Shown piece by piece: positions 7,612-15,488 of a DNA stretch of 24,641 nucleotides (position 1 is its first letter; every line of letters begins with the position of its first letter). Both the position numbers and the translations under genes were made by a program. The notes beneath the pieces were generated by a model, which was given only the letters and a program-made list of their open reading frames with translations, was not told the origin of the DNA and made no database searches. Origin of the DNA: an uncultured Lachnospiraceae bacterium (lineage in GTDB: Bacteria; Bacillota; Clostridia; Lachnospirales; Lachnospiraceae). Location: assembly GCA_910584945.1 (NCBI GenBank), contig CAJUDY010000049.1, forward strand, positions 1 to 24,641, written 5' to 3'.

Positions 7612-10600
7612 TTATTGGTCAAGATCGTGTTCGATCAGGTTCACCGACACCAGGGTGGATACTCCCTTCTCCTGCATGGTGATTCCATACAGCCGGTCGG
7701 CGGCGTTCATCGTACCCCGCCTGTGGGTGACTACAATGAACTGCGTATATTTGGTCAATTTATGTAAATAATTCGCAAAACGAACTACGTTGGAATCATC
7801 CAGCGCCGCCTCGATCTCATCCAGAAGACAGAAGGGCGACGGCTTTAAGTTCTGGATCGCAAATAAAAGCGCGATGGCCGTCAGCGCCTTTTCCCCGCCG
7901 GAAAGCTGCATCATATTCTGAAGCTTCTTCCCGGGAGGCTGGGAGATAATCCGAATTCCGGTCTCCAACACGTCTTCCTCATCCATCAGCTCCAGCGTGC
8001 CCCTTCCGCCGCCGAAGAGCTCCTTGAAAGCCTTGTCGAATTCCTTCTGAATCAGTGCGAACTGTTCCGTAAACTGCTTCTTCATACCGCTGTCCAGTTC
8101 CTCAATCACCTGCTTTAAGGCTTCCTCCGCCTCCAGAAGGTCCCTTCTCTGACCGTCCATAAAGGCAAATCGCTCGGAGACTTCCTTATAGTCCTCGATG
8201 GCGTTGACGTTGACATTGCCAAGCCCCCGAATCTCTTCTTTTACGGCACTGCAGCTTTTTTTCAGCTCTGAAAGATTTTGTTCTTCTTCCTTCCGAAGAG
8301 GAAGGGCCGCATTGTAGGTCAGTTCATATTCTGCCCACATATGGTTCATAAGATTTTCTGAAGTTTCATCCAGTTTTTCCTGCTGGCTGTTCAGACGGAA
8401 CAGTTCTTTGTCCAGCTCGTTTATGCGCGTGGACAGTTCTTCTCTCCTGCCGAAAAAGCTCTTATGAGAAGCGGATTGCTCTTCCTTCTGCTTCTTTAGA
8501 TGCTCGATGGCCTCTTCCATTCCAGTAATGGTCTTTTCCGCCTGATCCATCCCTTCCTGCAAAGACTCGATGCCCTCCTGCCTGCTTTTGGTGTCTTCCT
8601 CCGCCTGCTCCTGATTTCGGACAAGTTCGGTCTTTTCCGTCAAAAGCTTTTTAAGTTCTCCCTCGATACGGCTTAAATTGGAAGCCGCAAATTCCGCCTT
8701 TTGCTGAATCGACGCGGTATCCAGATGGTACTCCTCCAGCGCTTTCAGCGCCTCCGCTTCTTTTTCGCGCTCCTCCTCCAGCCGGCGCTGATAGGTCTCC
8801 ACCGCACAGGTGTGGGCCTTTTCCAACGCTTCGGAGTCTGCCAGCTCCTTCTGGCTGTCTTTCTTCATCGCCTGAATCTCTGCGGTCTGGCGGTCCAACT
8901 CGGTGCACTCCCGCTGAAACTGTTGATAATCCTCCTCGGCCGCCTGCCTCTGGCCTTTTAGCTGCTCCATATTCACCCGCGCGGTATTTTCCAGCACCCG
9001 AACCTCCTGCAAAGCCGCCGCGCCTGCATCCAGCCTGGAGTAACAGCCGCTTCTCTCGTTTTGGATTTCCACCAGCTCTCTCTGGACTTTCTCCATATCC
9101 CTCCGGCATCGGTCCACTTTTTCTTTCAGTTCCTCGATCTCCCGGTTCCTGCCCAGAAGATTGCTGCTGTTCTTGAACGCGCCGCCGGTCATAGAACCGC
9201 CCGGATTCATGGATTCGCCCTCCAGGGTCACAATCCGCAGGCTGTAGTGGTATTTCTTCTGCAAAGCAATCGCATGGTCAATATGCTCCACCACCACCGT
9301 CCGTCCGAGAAGCTGCGCCATCAGATTCCGATAGCGTTCCCCGGTCTCTACCAGGGTATGGGCAAGACCGATGACCCCTGGCTCTCTTAAAACCTGTTCT
9401 TTTTGAAACTGCTGCGGGTTTTTGACCGCTGTCAGCGGCAGGAACGTCACTCTTCCAAAACGGTTCTGCTTCAGATAACCGATCAGCCCTTTGGCCGTCT
9501 CTTCATCTTCCGTCACCACATTCTGGATACTCCCTCCCAGGGCGGTCTCCACAGCGGTCTCATAGCGCTTTTCTGTCTGGATCAAATCCGCCACCACTCC
9601 GCAGATCCCGTGCACCCGGTCCCTCTGCTCCATCACCCGGCGGATGCTGTTGCCGTATCCGTCGTATCGTTCGGCGAGATTCCGAAGAGATTCCAGTCTG
9701 GAGGCTTCCCGGTGATAGATGGTCTGCCCGTCTTCCAGACGCTTCCGGCAGATGGTGATCTTTTGCTGCAGTTCCTGGATTCTGGCTTCCGTCTCTTCCT
9801 GCTTCCTGCTTCTTTCCTCCAGCTCCGTCTGCAGTTTCAACAACTCTTCTTCCTGCTCTTTTAAAAGCTCCGCCTTTCCAAGGTCCGCACTCTTCATCTG
9901 GATCAGCTTCTGACTTACCTCGGACTTGCGAATCTGAATCTGCTCCGTCATGGCGTCGTAACGCTGCACTTTTCCCTTGATGGAGGACCGCTGGTTCAAA
10001 AGGGCGATGATCTCATTCTTGCTGTTCTCCAGGTTGGCCTGGTTATCCAGGATGCTCTGCTGAATCCCGGCCAGAATTTCTTCCGCGTCTTTTTGCACCT
10101 TCCGGGCCTGGGACAGCAGAAGATCCAGCTCCTGCTTTTCCGAAAGCGTATCTTTTTCCTCTGCCTTACGCCTGGTATATTCCCTTTCGATGCTGTCCAT
10201 CCGCTCCTGATAATGCTGACTGCTGGCCTTCGCGGACCGCACCTGCTCCTTTAAGACCGCAATCTGACCTTTCATCTGCTGGCGTTCCAGTCTCTTGGCG
10301 GAAGCCTCTTCCTTGGCTTCCTCAATCTTTTTTTCAATTCCCTCCAGTTCTTTTTCGATCCGCTCGTACTCCAGCTTGGTATTCTCAAAAGCCTGCGTGG
10401 TCTCTCTCATATCTTCTTTTGTAATTTCACAGGTTTTGGCAAGCTGTTCCGACTGCTCTTTGATTCGCTCCATTTCCTGCAAAAAGATATGAATCTCGAT
10501 CTCCTTAAGAGACTCCTTTTTCTTCAGATATTCTTTTGCTTTCTCCGCCTGACGCTCCAGAGGACCAAGCTGCTTCTCCAACTCCGATAGGATATCATTG

Positions 10601-11172
10601 ACCCGGGTAAGATTCTGCTTCTCGTCCTCCAGCTTTTTCTCTGCCGTCTTCTTGCGCTTTTTGAACTTGACAATCCCGGTGGCCTCGTCAAAAAGTTCTC
10701 TGGCCTCCTCCGGCCTGGTGCTTAAGATCCGGTCGATCTGCCCCTGGCCGATGATGGAGTAACCCTCTTTTCCGATTCCGGTATCGTAGAACAATTCCTG
10801 CACATCCTTTAAGCGGCAGGCCGTCCCATTTAAAAGATATTCACTCTCCCCCGACCGATATAACCTTCTGGCCACGGTAACTTCTTCGTACGCCACCGGA
10901 AGCTGATGGTCCTGATTGTCCAGAGTGATCGCCACATAGGCATAGCTTAAGGGCTTGCGGTTCTCCGTACCGGAGAAAATGACATCCTGCATGGCGCCGC
11001 CCCTAAGGAGTCTCGCCCGCTGCTCTCCCAGCACCCAGCGAACCGCATCGGCTACATTGCTCTTGCCGGAACCGTTGGGACCGACGATTCCCGTGATCCC
11101 GTTGTGAAAATCAAATATAATCTTGTTGGCAAAGGATTTAAACCCCTGCACCTCAATACACTTTAAATACAT
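7612..11172 (-). CDS. smc: Chromosome segregation ATPase SMC
   Basis: 1186 residues, full length. Walker A GPNGSGKS is at 31-38, coiled coil runs from about 170 to 500, the hinge lies at about 505-670 (including GGSIQNVV and the NPGGSMTGG segment), the return coiled coil follows to about 1010, and the C-terminal head carries the ABC signature LSGGEKA at 1090-1096 and Walker B LLDEIEAALDD near 1116-1126. Dimers with ScpA/ScpB compact and segregate the chromosome. scpA and scpB are not in this window. An AGGAAA ribosome binding site precedes the ATG. It stands between rnc and ftsY, the standard Firmicute order, and is probably co-transcribed with them. Confidence 0.98.
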   Translation of the reverse strand: MYLKCIEVQGFKSFANKIIFDFHNGITGIVGPNGSGKSNVADAVRWVLGEQRARLLRGGAMQDVIFSGTENRKPLSYAYVAITLDNQDHQLPVAYEEVTVARRLYRSGESEYLLNGTACRLKDVQELFYDTGIGKEGYSIIGQGQIDRILSTRPEEARELFDEATGIVKFKKRKKTAEKKLEDEKQNLTRVNDILSELEKQLGPLERQAEKAKEYLKKKESLKEIEIHIFLQEMERIKEQSEQLAKTCEITKEDMRETTQAFENTKLEYERIEKELEGIEKKIEEAKEEASAKRLERQQMKGQIAVLKEQVRSAKASSQHYQERMDSIEREYTRRKAEEKDTLSEKQELDLLLSQARKVQKDAEEILAGIQQSILDNQANLENSKNEIIALLNQRSSIKGKVQRYDAMTEQIQIRKSEVSQKLIQMKSADLGKAELLKEQEEELLKLQTELEERSRKQEETEARIQELQQKITICRKRLEDGQTIYHREASRLESLRNLAERYDGYGNSIRRVMEQRDRVHGICGVVADLIQTEKRYETAVETALGGSIQNVVTEDEETAKGLIGYLKQNRFGRVTFLPLTAVKNPQQFQKEQVLREPGVIGLAHTLVETGERYRNLMAQLLGRTVVVEHIDHAIALQKKYHYSLRIVTLEGESMNPGGSMTGGAFKNSSNLLGRNREIEELKEKVDRCRRDMEKVQRELVEIQNERSGCYSRLDAGAAALQEVRVLENTARVNMEQLKGQRQAAEEDYQQFQRECTELDRQTAEIQAMKKDSQKELADSEALEKAHTCAVETYQRRLEEEREKEAEALKALEEYHLDTASIQQKAEFAASNLSRIEGELKKLLTEKTELVRNQEQAEEDTKSRQEGIESLQEGMDQAEKTITGMEEAIEHLKKQKEEQSASHKSFFGRREELSTRINELDKELFRLNSQQEKLDETSENLMNHMWAEYELTYNAALPLRKEEEQNLSELKKSCSAVKEEIRGLGNVNVNAIEDYKEVSERFAFMDGQRRDLLEAEEALKQVIEELDSGMKKQFTEQFALIQKEFDKAFKELFGGGRGTLELMDEEDVLETGIRIISQPPGKKLQNMMQLSGGEKALTAIALLFAIQNLKPSPFCLLDEIEAALDDSNVVRFANYLHKLTKYTQFIVVTHRRGTMNAADRLYGITMQEKGVSTLVSVNLIEHDLDQ

Positions 11173-11227
11173 GTAGGCTTTCCTGTTCCACTGTAATATT
11201 TTCCGTCGCTGTCCGCTCTGTAAACAG

Positions 11228-11914
11228 TCACGATTTTCCGGTCAGTGCATGATAAGCCGCCTCCTGCTCCGCCGCCTTTTTGGTCCGTCCCTGGCCTTTC
11301 CCGATCACTTTGTCTCCAAGCATCGCCTGTACGACAAAGAGCTTCTGATGATCCGGACCTTCCTCTCGGATCAGTTCGTAGTGCAGCGACGCTTCCGACT
11401 GAGCCTGTACCCGCTCCTGCAAGATGGTCTTACTATCAAAAAAGAGTTTTTTATGCTCCAGATCGCTGAGAACAAACTTCTGTATAAATTCTTTTGCGCT
11501 AGTAAAACCACCATCCAGATAGATCGCGCCGATCAATGCCTCGAAGGCGTCCGAAGTAATCGAAGGACGCTCCCTTCCTCCGCTGACCAGCTCTCCTCTT
11601 CCCAGCAGGATATACGATCCCAGGGACAGACTTCCGGCACAGAAAGCAAGGCTCTGTTCGCAGACGATGCTTGCCCGGGTCTTCGTGGCGTCTCCCTCCG
11701 GCATCCGGGGAAACGTCCGGTAAAGAAACTCGCTGGTCACCAGCTCCAGCACTGCGTCCCCTAAGAACTCCAGCCGTTCGTTGCACTTTAGTCTCCCGAT
11801 ATGACGTTCGTTGGCATAGGAACTGTGACACATCGATCGCCAGAGCAGATCCTGATCCTGAAAATGATACCCGATCTTCTCCTCCAGCTCCCTTAGCCTT
11901 GATGTCTCCTCCAT
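11228..11914 (-). CDS. rnc: Ribonuclease III
   Basis: 228 residues. The catalytic signature NERLEFLGDAVLEL is at 45-58, a second acidic cluster (DAFEALIGAIYLDGG) is at about 122-136, and a double-stranded RNA-binding domain fills about 155-226, ending GRTKKAAEQEAAYHAL. It cleaves double-stranded RNA in rRNA precursors and other transcripts. GAGAGGAAG lies 11 bases before the ATG. It follows acpP by 118 bases, a gap that holds a possible small ORF whose stop is 4 bases before this start. smc follows after 55 bases. Confidence 0.97.
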   Translation of the reverse strand: MEETSRLRELEEKIGYHFQDQDLLWRSMCHSSYANERHIGRLKCNERLEFLGDAVLELVTSEFLYRTFPRMPEGDATKTRASIVCEQSLAFCAGSLSLGSYILLGRGELVSGGRERPSITSDAFEALIGAIYLDGGFTSAKEFIQKFVLSDLEHKKLFFDSKTILQERVQAQSEASLHYELIREEGPDHQKLFVVQAMLGDKVIGKGQGRTKKAAEQEAAYHALTGKS

Positions 11915-11918
11915 ATTT

Positions 11919-12008
11919 TTATCGCTTCCTCTCCGTTAATAAGGGGCTGTAACGTTCCTGTGCCTCTGCCGTCAATCCGATGACTTTTCGAAGCAACCGT
12001 CCCGCCAC
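11919..12008 (-). CDS. Possible 29-residue small protein before rnc
   Basis: A GTG at 12008 opens 29 codons ending in TAA 4 bases before the rnc ATG. AGGAGG stands only 3 bases before the GTG, closer than usual. The peptide starts MAGRLLRKVIG and is rich in Arg and Leu, compatible with an amphipathic helix. The rnc ribosome binding site lies inside its last codons, so it could couple acpP and rnc translation. The frame is also in phase with acpP and open from its TGA stop, which adds 13 codons upstream of the GTG; an open stretch of this size is not rare by chance. I have no homologue in mind. Confidence 0.2.
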   Translation of the reverse strand: MAGRLLRKVIGLTAEAQERYSPLLTERKR

Positions 12009-12032
12009 AGCCCTCCTGAACTTGTACCTTGG

Positions 12033-12263
12033 TCAGTTTATTGCATTCTTAATCTGTTCCACAGCATCTCCGACGGATACAATCTTCTCCGCATCTTCAT
12101 TGGCAATCTCAATGTCGAATTCTTCTTCAATGCCCATGATAATCTGAAATACATCCAGGGAATCCGCTCCCAGGTCATCCACAAAGGTGGTATCCATCGT
12201 GATCTCGTCGGCATCCACATTTAATACTTCTGCAATGATCTCCTGTAATTTTTCAAATTCCAT
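12033..12263 (-). CDS. acpP: Acyl carrier protein
   Basis: 76 residues, acidic, standard length. The 4'-phosphopantetheine attachment serine is S35 in the DLGADSLD motif. Holo-ACP carries growing fatty acyl chains as thioesters and supplies acyl groups to PlsX. The start at 12263 is preceded by AGGAGG 10 bases upstream; an in-frame extension to 12347 lies within plsX and is not used. It follows plsX by 14 bases, consistent with one transcript. fabD and fabG, found between plsX and acpP in Bacillus subtilis, are absent here. Confidence 0.97.
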   Translation of the reverse strand: MEFEKLQEIIAEVLNVDADEITMDTTFVDDLGADSLDVFQIIMGIEEEFDIEIANEDAEKIVSVGDAVEQIKNAIN

Positions 12264-12277
12264 GACTTCATTCCCTC

Positions 12278-13291
12278 CTAGTTTTCTCCTGCCTGAATTC
12301 CGGCTTTGATTTTTTCGTTCATCTGCTGCTCTGTAAAGGTCACGCACTGCAGGATGGAATTGCGCACTTCCACCGCTTTGGAGCTTCCATGAGTCTTGAC
12401 AACCAGACCCTTAAGGCCCAGAAGAGGCGCCCCGCCATACTGGCTGGTATCGAATCGCTTCAGGGTCTCTTTCAAGGCGGGCTTGACCAGCAAAGCTCCG
12501 ATCTTACTCCGAAGACTGGTCAACATCCCTTTTTTCACCATGGAGATCAGCGTTGCACCAACCCCTTCGTACAGCTTCAGAATAATATTTCCCGCAAAAG
12601 CTTCGCAGACAATCACGTCTGCATATCCGGACGGGATGTCGCGAGCTTCTATGCTTCCAATAAAATTAAGACCTTTGCATTCTTTCAGAAGAGGAAAGGT
12701 CTCCTTGACCAGCGCGTTGCCCTTTTCTTCCTCCGCACCGATATTCACGATGGCGACCCTGGGATTGCGAACGCCCATGACGTTCTCCATATAGATCGAA
12801 CCCATTTTCGCAAACTGCACCAGGTGAGAAGGTCTTGCATCCACATTGGCCCCACAGTCAATCAGCAGAGAAGCTCCTTTTTCCGTGGGCAAAAGAGGCG
12901 CAAGGGGCGGACGCTCCACTCCCTTGATCCTTCCTACGATCAACTGGCCGCCCACCAGGACTGCTCCCGTACTTCCCGCCCCCACAAAGGCGTCTGCCTC
13001 GCCGTTTTTTACCATCTTCATGGCAACGACGATGGACGAGTTCTTCTTCGTACGGATTGCCTGGACCGGAGGTTCCGCCATCTCGATCACTTCTGCGGCA
13101 TCCACCACTTCCACTCTGGAAGAATCGTACTGATATTTCTGCAGTTCCGCCTGCACGGGGGCTTTCTGACCCACCAGATATACCTTTATATTGTCCCGAC
13201 TGTTCACCGCCTCCACGGCGCCTTTCACAATCTCCAGGGGCGCATGATCTCCGCCCATGGCGTCCACTGCAACTCTTACCAGCTCCTGCAT
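12278..13291 (-). CDS. plsX: Phosphate acyltransferase PlsX
   Basis: 337 residues, full length. The N-terminus VRVAVDAMGGDHAP and the FVGAGSTGAVL segment are diagnostic for PlsX, which converts acyl-ACP to acyl-phosphate, the donor for PlsY in phosphatidic acid synthesis. It acts at the cytoplasmic face of the membrane. AAGGAGG lies 7 bases before the ATG. A strong promoter just upstream makes it the first gene of the run plsX-acpP-rnc-smc-ftsY and probably ilvA to hom. I looked for a FapR box (TTAGTACC-type repeat) around the promoter and saw none. Confidence 0.97.
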   Translation of the reverse strand: MQELVRVAVDAMGGDHAPLEIVKGAVEAVNSRDNIKVYLVGQKAPVQAELQKYQYDSSRVEVVDAAEVIEMAEPPVQAIRTKKNSSIVVAMKMVKNGEADAFVGAGSTGAVLVGGQLIVGRIKGVERPPLAPLLPTEKGASLLIDCGANVDARPSHLVQFAKMGSIYMENVMGVRNPRVAIVNIGAEEEKGNALVKETFPLLKECKGLNFIGSIEARDIPSGYADVIVCEAFAGNIILKLYEGVGATLISMVKKGMLTSLRSKIGALLVKPALKETLKRFDTSQYGGAPLLGLKGLVVKTHGSSKAVEVRNSILQCVTFTEQQMNEKIKAGIQAGEN

Positions 13292-13317
13292 CCTCTTTCC
13301 TCCTTGTTGTCTATATC

Positions 13318-13346
13318 ATAATACGAAAACCCTTTCCCGAAGTCAA
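13318..13346 (-). promoter_or_regulatory. Strong sigma-A promoter of the plsX operon
   Basis: On the minus strand TTGACT (13346-13341) and TATTAT (13323-13318) are separated by exactly 17 bases, each 5 of 6 to consensus. The start site would fall about 20 bases before the plsX ribosome binding site, giving a short leader. It is the only convincing promoter seen upstream of genes down to hom, so the transcript could be over 9 kb long. Confidence 0.8.
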
Positions 13347-13382
13347 TACTTTCCAAAGAAAAAGAAAAGGAAAATGTAAAAT

Positions 13383-13406
13383 ATGAAAGGCTCCTACCAA
13401 GAAGCC
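13383..13406 (-). terminator. Terminator overlapping the end of the EIIA gene
   Basis: On the minus strand GGCTTCT-TGGT-AGGAGCC forms a 7-base stem (one T-G pair) followed by TTTCATATTTT. The hairpin contains the last codons and the TAG stop of the PTS EIIA gene. The T-run is interrupted, so efficiency is uncertain. It lies upstream of the plsX promoter. Confidence 0.55.
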
Positions 13407-13882
13407 ACCACCGTCTCCCCGGCTCTCGCTTCCATACCTGTATGGTACTGCACCTTGGCAGCCCCTTCGCTCTCCAGGACGATCTGCATTACTTCCATAC
13501 AGTAGCCTTTTGCCTCCAGCGCCTCCCTGTCAAAGCGGATCATCTTCGTCCCTGCCTTCACTTTCTGCCCGGATTTGACAAAGGCTTCAAATCCCTCCCC
13601 TTTTAGATTCACGGTATCCACCCCCACATGGATCAGGATCTCGAGACCGCCGGAAAGCTTCATGCCGATGGCATGATTGCAGCCTTCCATCGTAGCGGTG
13701 ATTCTTCCATCCGCCGGAGCGACCACGATCGTTCCCGACGGCCGGATCACCACGCCGTCGCCAAGAGAGCAGGAAGCAAAGACCGGATCGCTGGCCTCTG
13801 CCATGGGAATCACGCTTCCGTCCGCCGCAGCCTTCATCTCACAGGCTGCCGCTGCCTCTTTCTTTTTGAAAAACGAAAACAT
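13394..13882 (-). CDS. Stand-alone PTS EIIA, glucose (Crr) type
   Basis: 162 residues, the size of a free-standing EIIA(Glc). The fold markers are present: APADGRITA near 55-63, H70 in NHAIGM, the phospho-acceptor H85 in ILIHVGVDTVNLKGEGF, and a C-terminal AGETVV. It should take phosphate from HPr on the active His and pass it to an EIIB of the glucose/sucrose/N-acetylglucosamine class; no EIIB or EIIC is nearby, so it may serve several permeases or act as a regulator. AGGAG lies 6 bases before the ATG at 13882. It sits between rpmF and plsX, with a terminator just upstream and another overlapping its stop. About 28 bases separate the upstream T-tail from the start codon, too few for an ordinary promoter. 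Confidence 0.93.
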   Translation of the reverse strand: MFSFFKKKEAAAACEMKAAADGSVIPMAEASDPVFASCSLGDGVVIRPSGTIVVAPADGRITATMEGCNHAIGMKLSGGLEILIHVGVDTVNLKGEGFEAFVKSGQKVKAGTKMIRFDREALEAKGYCMEVMQIVLESEGAAKVQYHTGMEARAGETVVASW

Positions 13883-13909
13883 ATCTTTCTCCTGTATTTC
13901 TCAAACTAC

Positions 13910-13943
13910 AAAAAATGGCGGTACCTTTTACCCAGTACCGCCA
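13910..13943 (-). terminator. Intrinsic terminator after rpmF
   Basis: On the minus strand a perfect 9-base stem (TGGCGGTAC paired with GTACCGCCA) encloses a 10-base loop and is followed by TTTTTT. It begins 24 bases after the rpmF stop. This is the strongest terminator in the window. Confidence 0.9.
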
Positions 13944-13967
13944 AATCCCTGTCTTTGTTGTTAAGAA

Positions 13968-14147
13968 TCAGTCAACTGCAATGATCTCTTTCTTGTTGTA
14001 AGAACCGCACGCCTTGCACACTCTGTGAGGCATCATAAGAGCACCGCATTTGCTGCACTTTACCAAGTTCGGAGCGCTCATTTTCCAGTTCGCTCTTCTC
14101 TTATCTCTTCTTCCTTTGGAAGATTTATTCTTTGGACAAATAGACAC
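13968..14147 (-). CDS. rpmF: Ribosomal protein L32, zinc-binding form
   Basis: 59 residues translated from a GTG start at 14147, with AGGAGG 8 bases upstream. The N-terminal basic region (CPKNKSSKGRRDKRRANW) and the zinc ribbon C31-x2-C34 and C44-x2-C47 identify L32 of the large ribosomal subunit in its four-cysteine form. It is transcribed from a consensus promoter 88 bases upstream and ends before a strong terminator. The gene for the DUF177 (YceD) protein, which commonly precedes rpmF, is absent: ackA is directly upstream. plsX, the usual downstream neighbour, is separated from it by an EIIA gene. Confidence 0.96.
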   Translation of the reverse strand: MSICPKNKSSKGRRDKRRANWKMSAPNLVKCSKCGALMMPHRVCKACGSYNKKEIIAVD

Positions 14148-14195
14148 AGGTTACACCTCCTCTATGCTTTCTCGAGTCAATTCGTTATTCTTCAA

Positions 14196-14213
14196 AGCTG
14201 CCAAAAAGCAGCT
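14196..14213 (-). promoter_or_regulatory. Hairpin in the rpmF leader
   Basis: AGCTGC and GCAGCT, separated by six bases, form a 6-base stem in the roughly 80-base leader between the rpmF promoter and its ribosome binding site. Only TTTG follows the stem on the minus strand, so it is not a convincing terminator. It could be a small regulatory or stabilising element of the L32 transcript; no known leader family was recognised. Confidence 0.35.
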
Positions 14214-14234
14214 CGAATCATTCGCACTTTCTCA

Positions 14235-14263
14235 ATTATACATATCATATATGGAAATGTCAA
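14235..14263 (-). promoter_or_regulatory. Consensus sigma-A promoter of rpmF
   Basis: On the minus strand TTGACA (14263-14258) and TATAAT (14240-14235) are both perfect and separated by 17 bases, with TG directly before the -10. It begins 5 bases after the ackA stop codon. This is the best promoter in the window and fits the high demand for a ribosomal protein. Confidence 0.93.
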
Positions 14264-14267
14264 GCAA

Positions 14268-15461
14268 TTATTTTGTCAGTCTCAAAGTCTCTCTTGCGAT
14301 GGCCAGCTCCTCGTTGGTGGGGATCAGCATCACTTTCACTTTGGAGTCTGCAGCGGAGATCACTCTTCTCTCGCCGCGGACGTTATTGGCCTCATCGTCG
14401 ATCTTCACGCCGAGATATCCCAGATACTCGCAGATCGCCTTTCTGGTCTTGATATCGTTCTCGCCTACGCCCGCGGTAAACGCGATAGCGTCCACACCGT
14501 TCATCGCTGCCGTGTAAGCGCCGATGTACTTCACAACGCGGTAGATGAACGCGTCCAAAGCCGCCTGTGCCCGCACGTTGCCCTCTGCTCTGGCCGCCTC
14601 AATATCACGGAAATCGCTGGATACGCCGCTGATTCCCAGGACGCCGGACTTCTTATTGAGAATATTCAGCATCTCATTGATATCGATACCCTCTTTGTTG
14701 CAGATGAACTGGCAGACAGCCGGATCGATATCGCCGCTTCTGGTTCCCATGATCAGACCTTCCAGAGGAGTCAGGCCCATACTGGTGTCCACGCACTTGC
14801 CGCCGATGGAAGCGGAGATGGACGCGCCGTTGCCCAGATGACATACGATCACTTTTGCCTTCTTTGGATCTAATCCGCCAAACTTGATCGCCTCGCCGGA
14901 TACGAACATATGGCTGGTACCGTGGAAACCGTATCTGCGGATCTCATACTTCTCATAATACTCATAGGGGATCGCATAGAGATATGCTTTCTCCGGCATG
15001 GACATACCAAAACCGGTATCCCATACAGCCACATTCTTCTTGCCCGGCATCACTGCCTCGCAGGCCTCGATTCCCATAAGGTTCGCCGGATTGTGCAGCG
15101 GGCCAAGGTCGAAGCACTCTCTAACAACCTGCTTCACATCCTCGTCCACCACGATGGACTCGCAGTATTTGGTTCCCGCATGAAGCACACGGTGGCCGAC
15201 CGCAGAGATCTCGTCGGTGCTCTTCACCACGCCGTGCTCCGGGTCCTGCAGCGCATCCAGCACCAGTCCGATCGCCACTTTGTGATCCGGCATGGGCTGC
15301 TCGGTTACGTATTTGTCCTTGCCGGTGGGCTGATGCGTCAGAACCGAGCCTTCGATGCCGATTCTCTCGCACAGACCTTTTGCCACCACGCTCTCGTCAT
15401 TCATATCGATCAGCTGATATTTCAGGGAAGAGCTTCCGCAGTTGATAACTAAAATTTTCAT
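14268..15461 (-). CDS. ackA: Acetate kinase
   Basis: 397 residues, full length. Family residues are visible: N7 in VINCGSSS, the Arg of VGHRVLHAG, the His of YGFHGTSH, the Arg of GTRSGDIDP and the Glu of TNEEL near the C-terminus. It interconverts acetyl-phosphate plus ADP with acetate plus ATP; many such enzymes also accept propionyl-phosphate. AGGAG lies 11 bases before the ATG. The gene upstream is a PduL-type phosphotransacylase, 27 bases away, so the two form an acyl-CoA to acid pair without a classical Pta. No terminator was seen after the stop; the rpmF promoter begins there. Confidence 0.97.
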   Translation of the reverse strand: MKILVINCGSSSLKYQLIDMNDESVVAKGLCERIGIEGSVLTHQPTGKDKYVTEQPMPDHKVAIGLVLDALQDPEHGVVKSTDEISAVGHRVLHAGTKYCESIVVDEDVKQVVRECFDLGPLHNPANLMGIEACEAVMPGKKNVAVWDTGFGMSMPEKAYLYAIPYEYYEKYEIRRYGFHGTSHMFVSGEAIKFGGLDPKKAKVIVCHLGNGASISASIGGKCVDTSMGLTPLEGLIMGTRSGDIDPAVCQFICNKEGIDINEMLNILNKKSGVLGISGVSSDFRDIEAARAEGNVRAQAALDAFIYRVVKYIGAYTAAMNGVDAIAFTAGVGENDIKTRKAICEYLGYLGVKIDDEANNVRGERRVISAADSKVKVMLIPTNEELAIARETLRLTK

Positions 15462-15488
15462 AATTATGTAATCTCCTAAATTTCTCTT

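Noticed and set aside
2293..11933. A 14-base sequence shared before the response regulator (2293-2306) and before rnc (11920-11933)
   Set aside because: About one chance repeat of this length is expected in a window of this size, and it mainly covers the ribosome binding site.
13292..13393. FapR operator or other known fatty-acid control site near plsX
   Set aside because: No TTAGTACC-type inverted repeat was found around the promoter.
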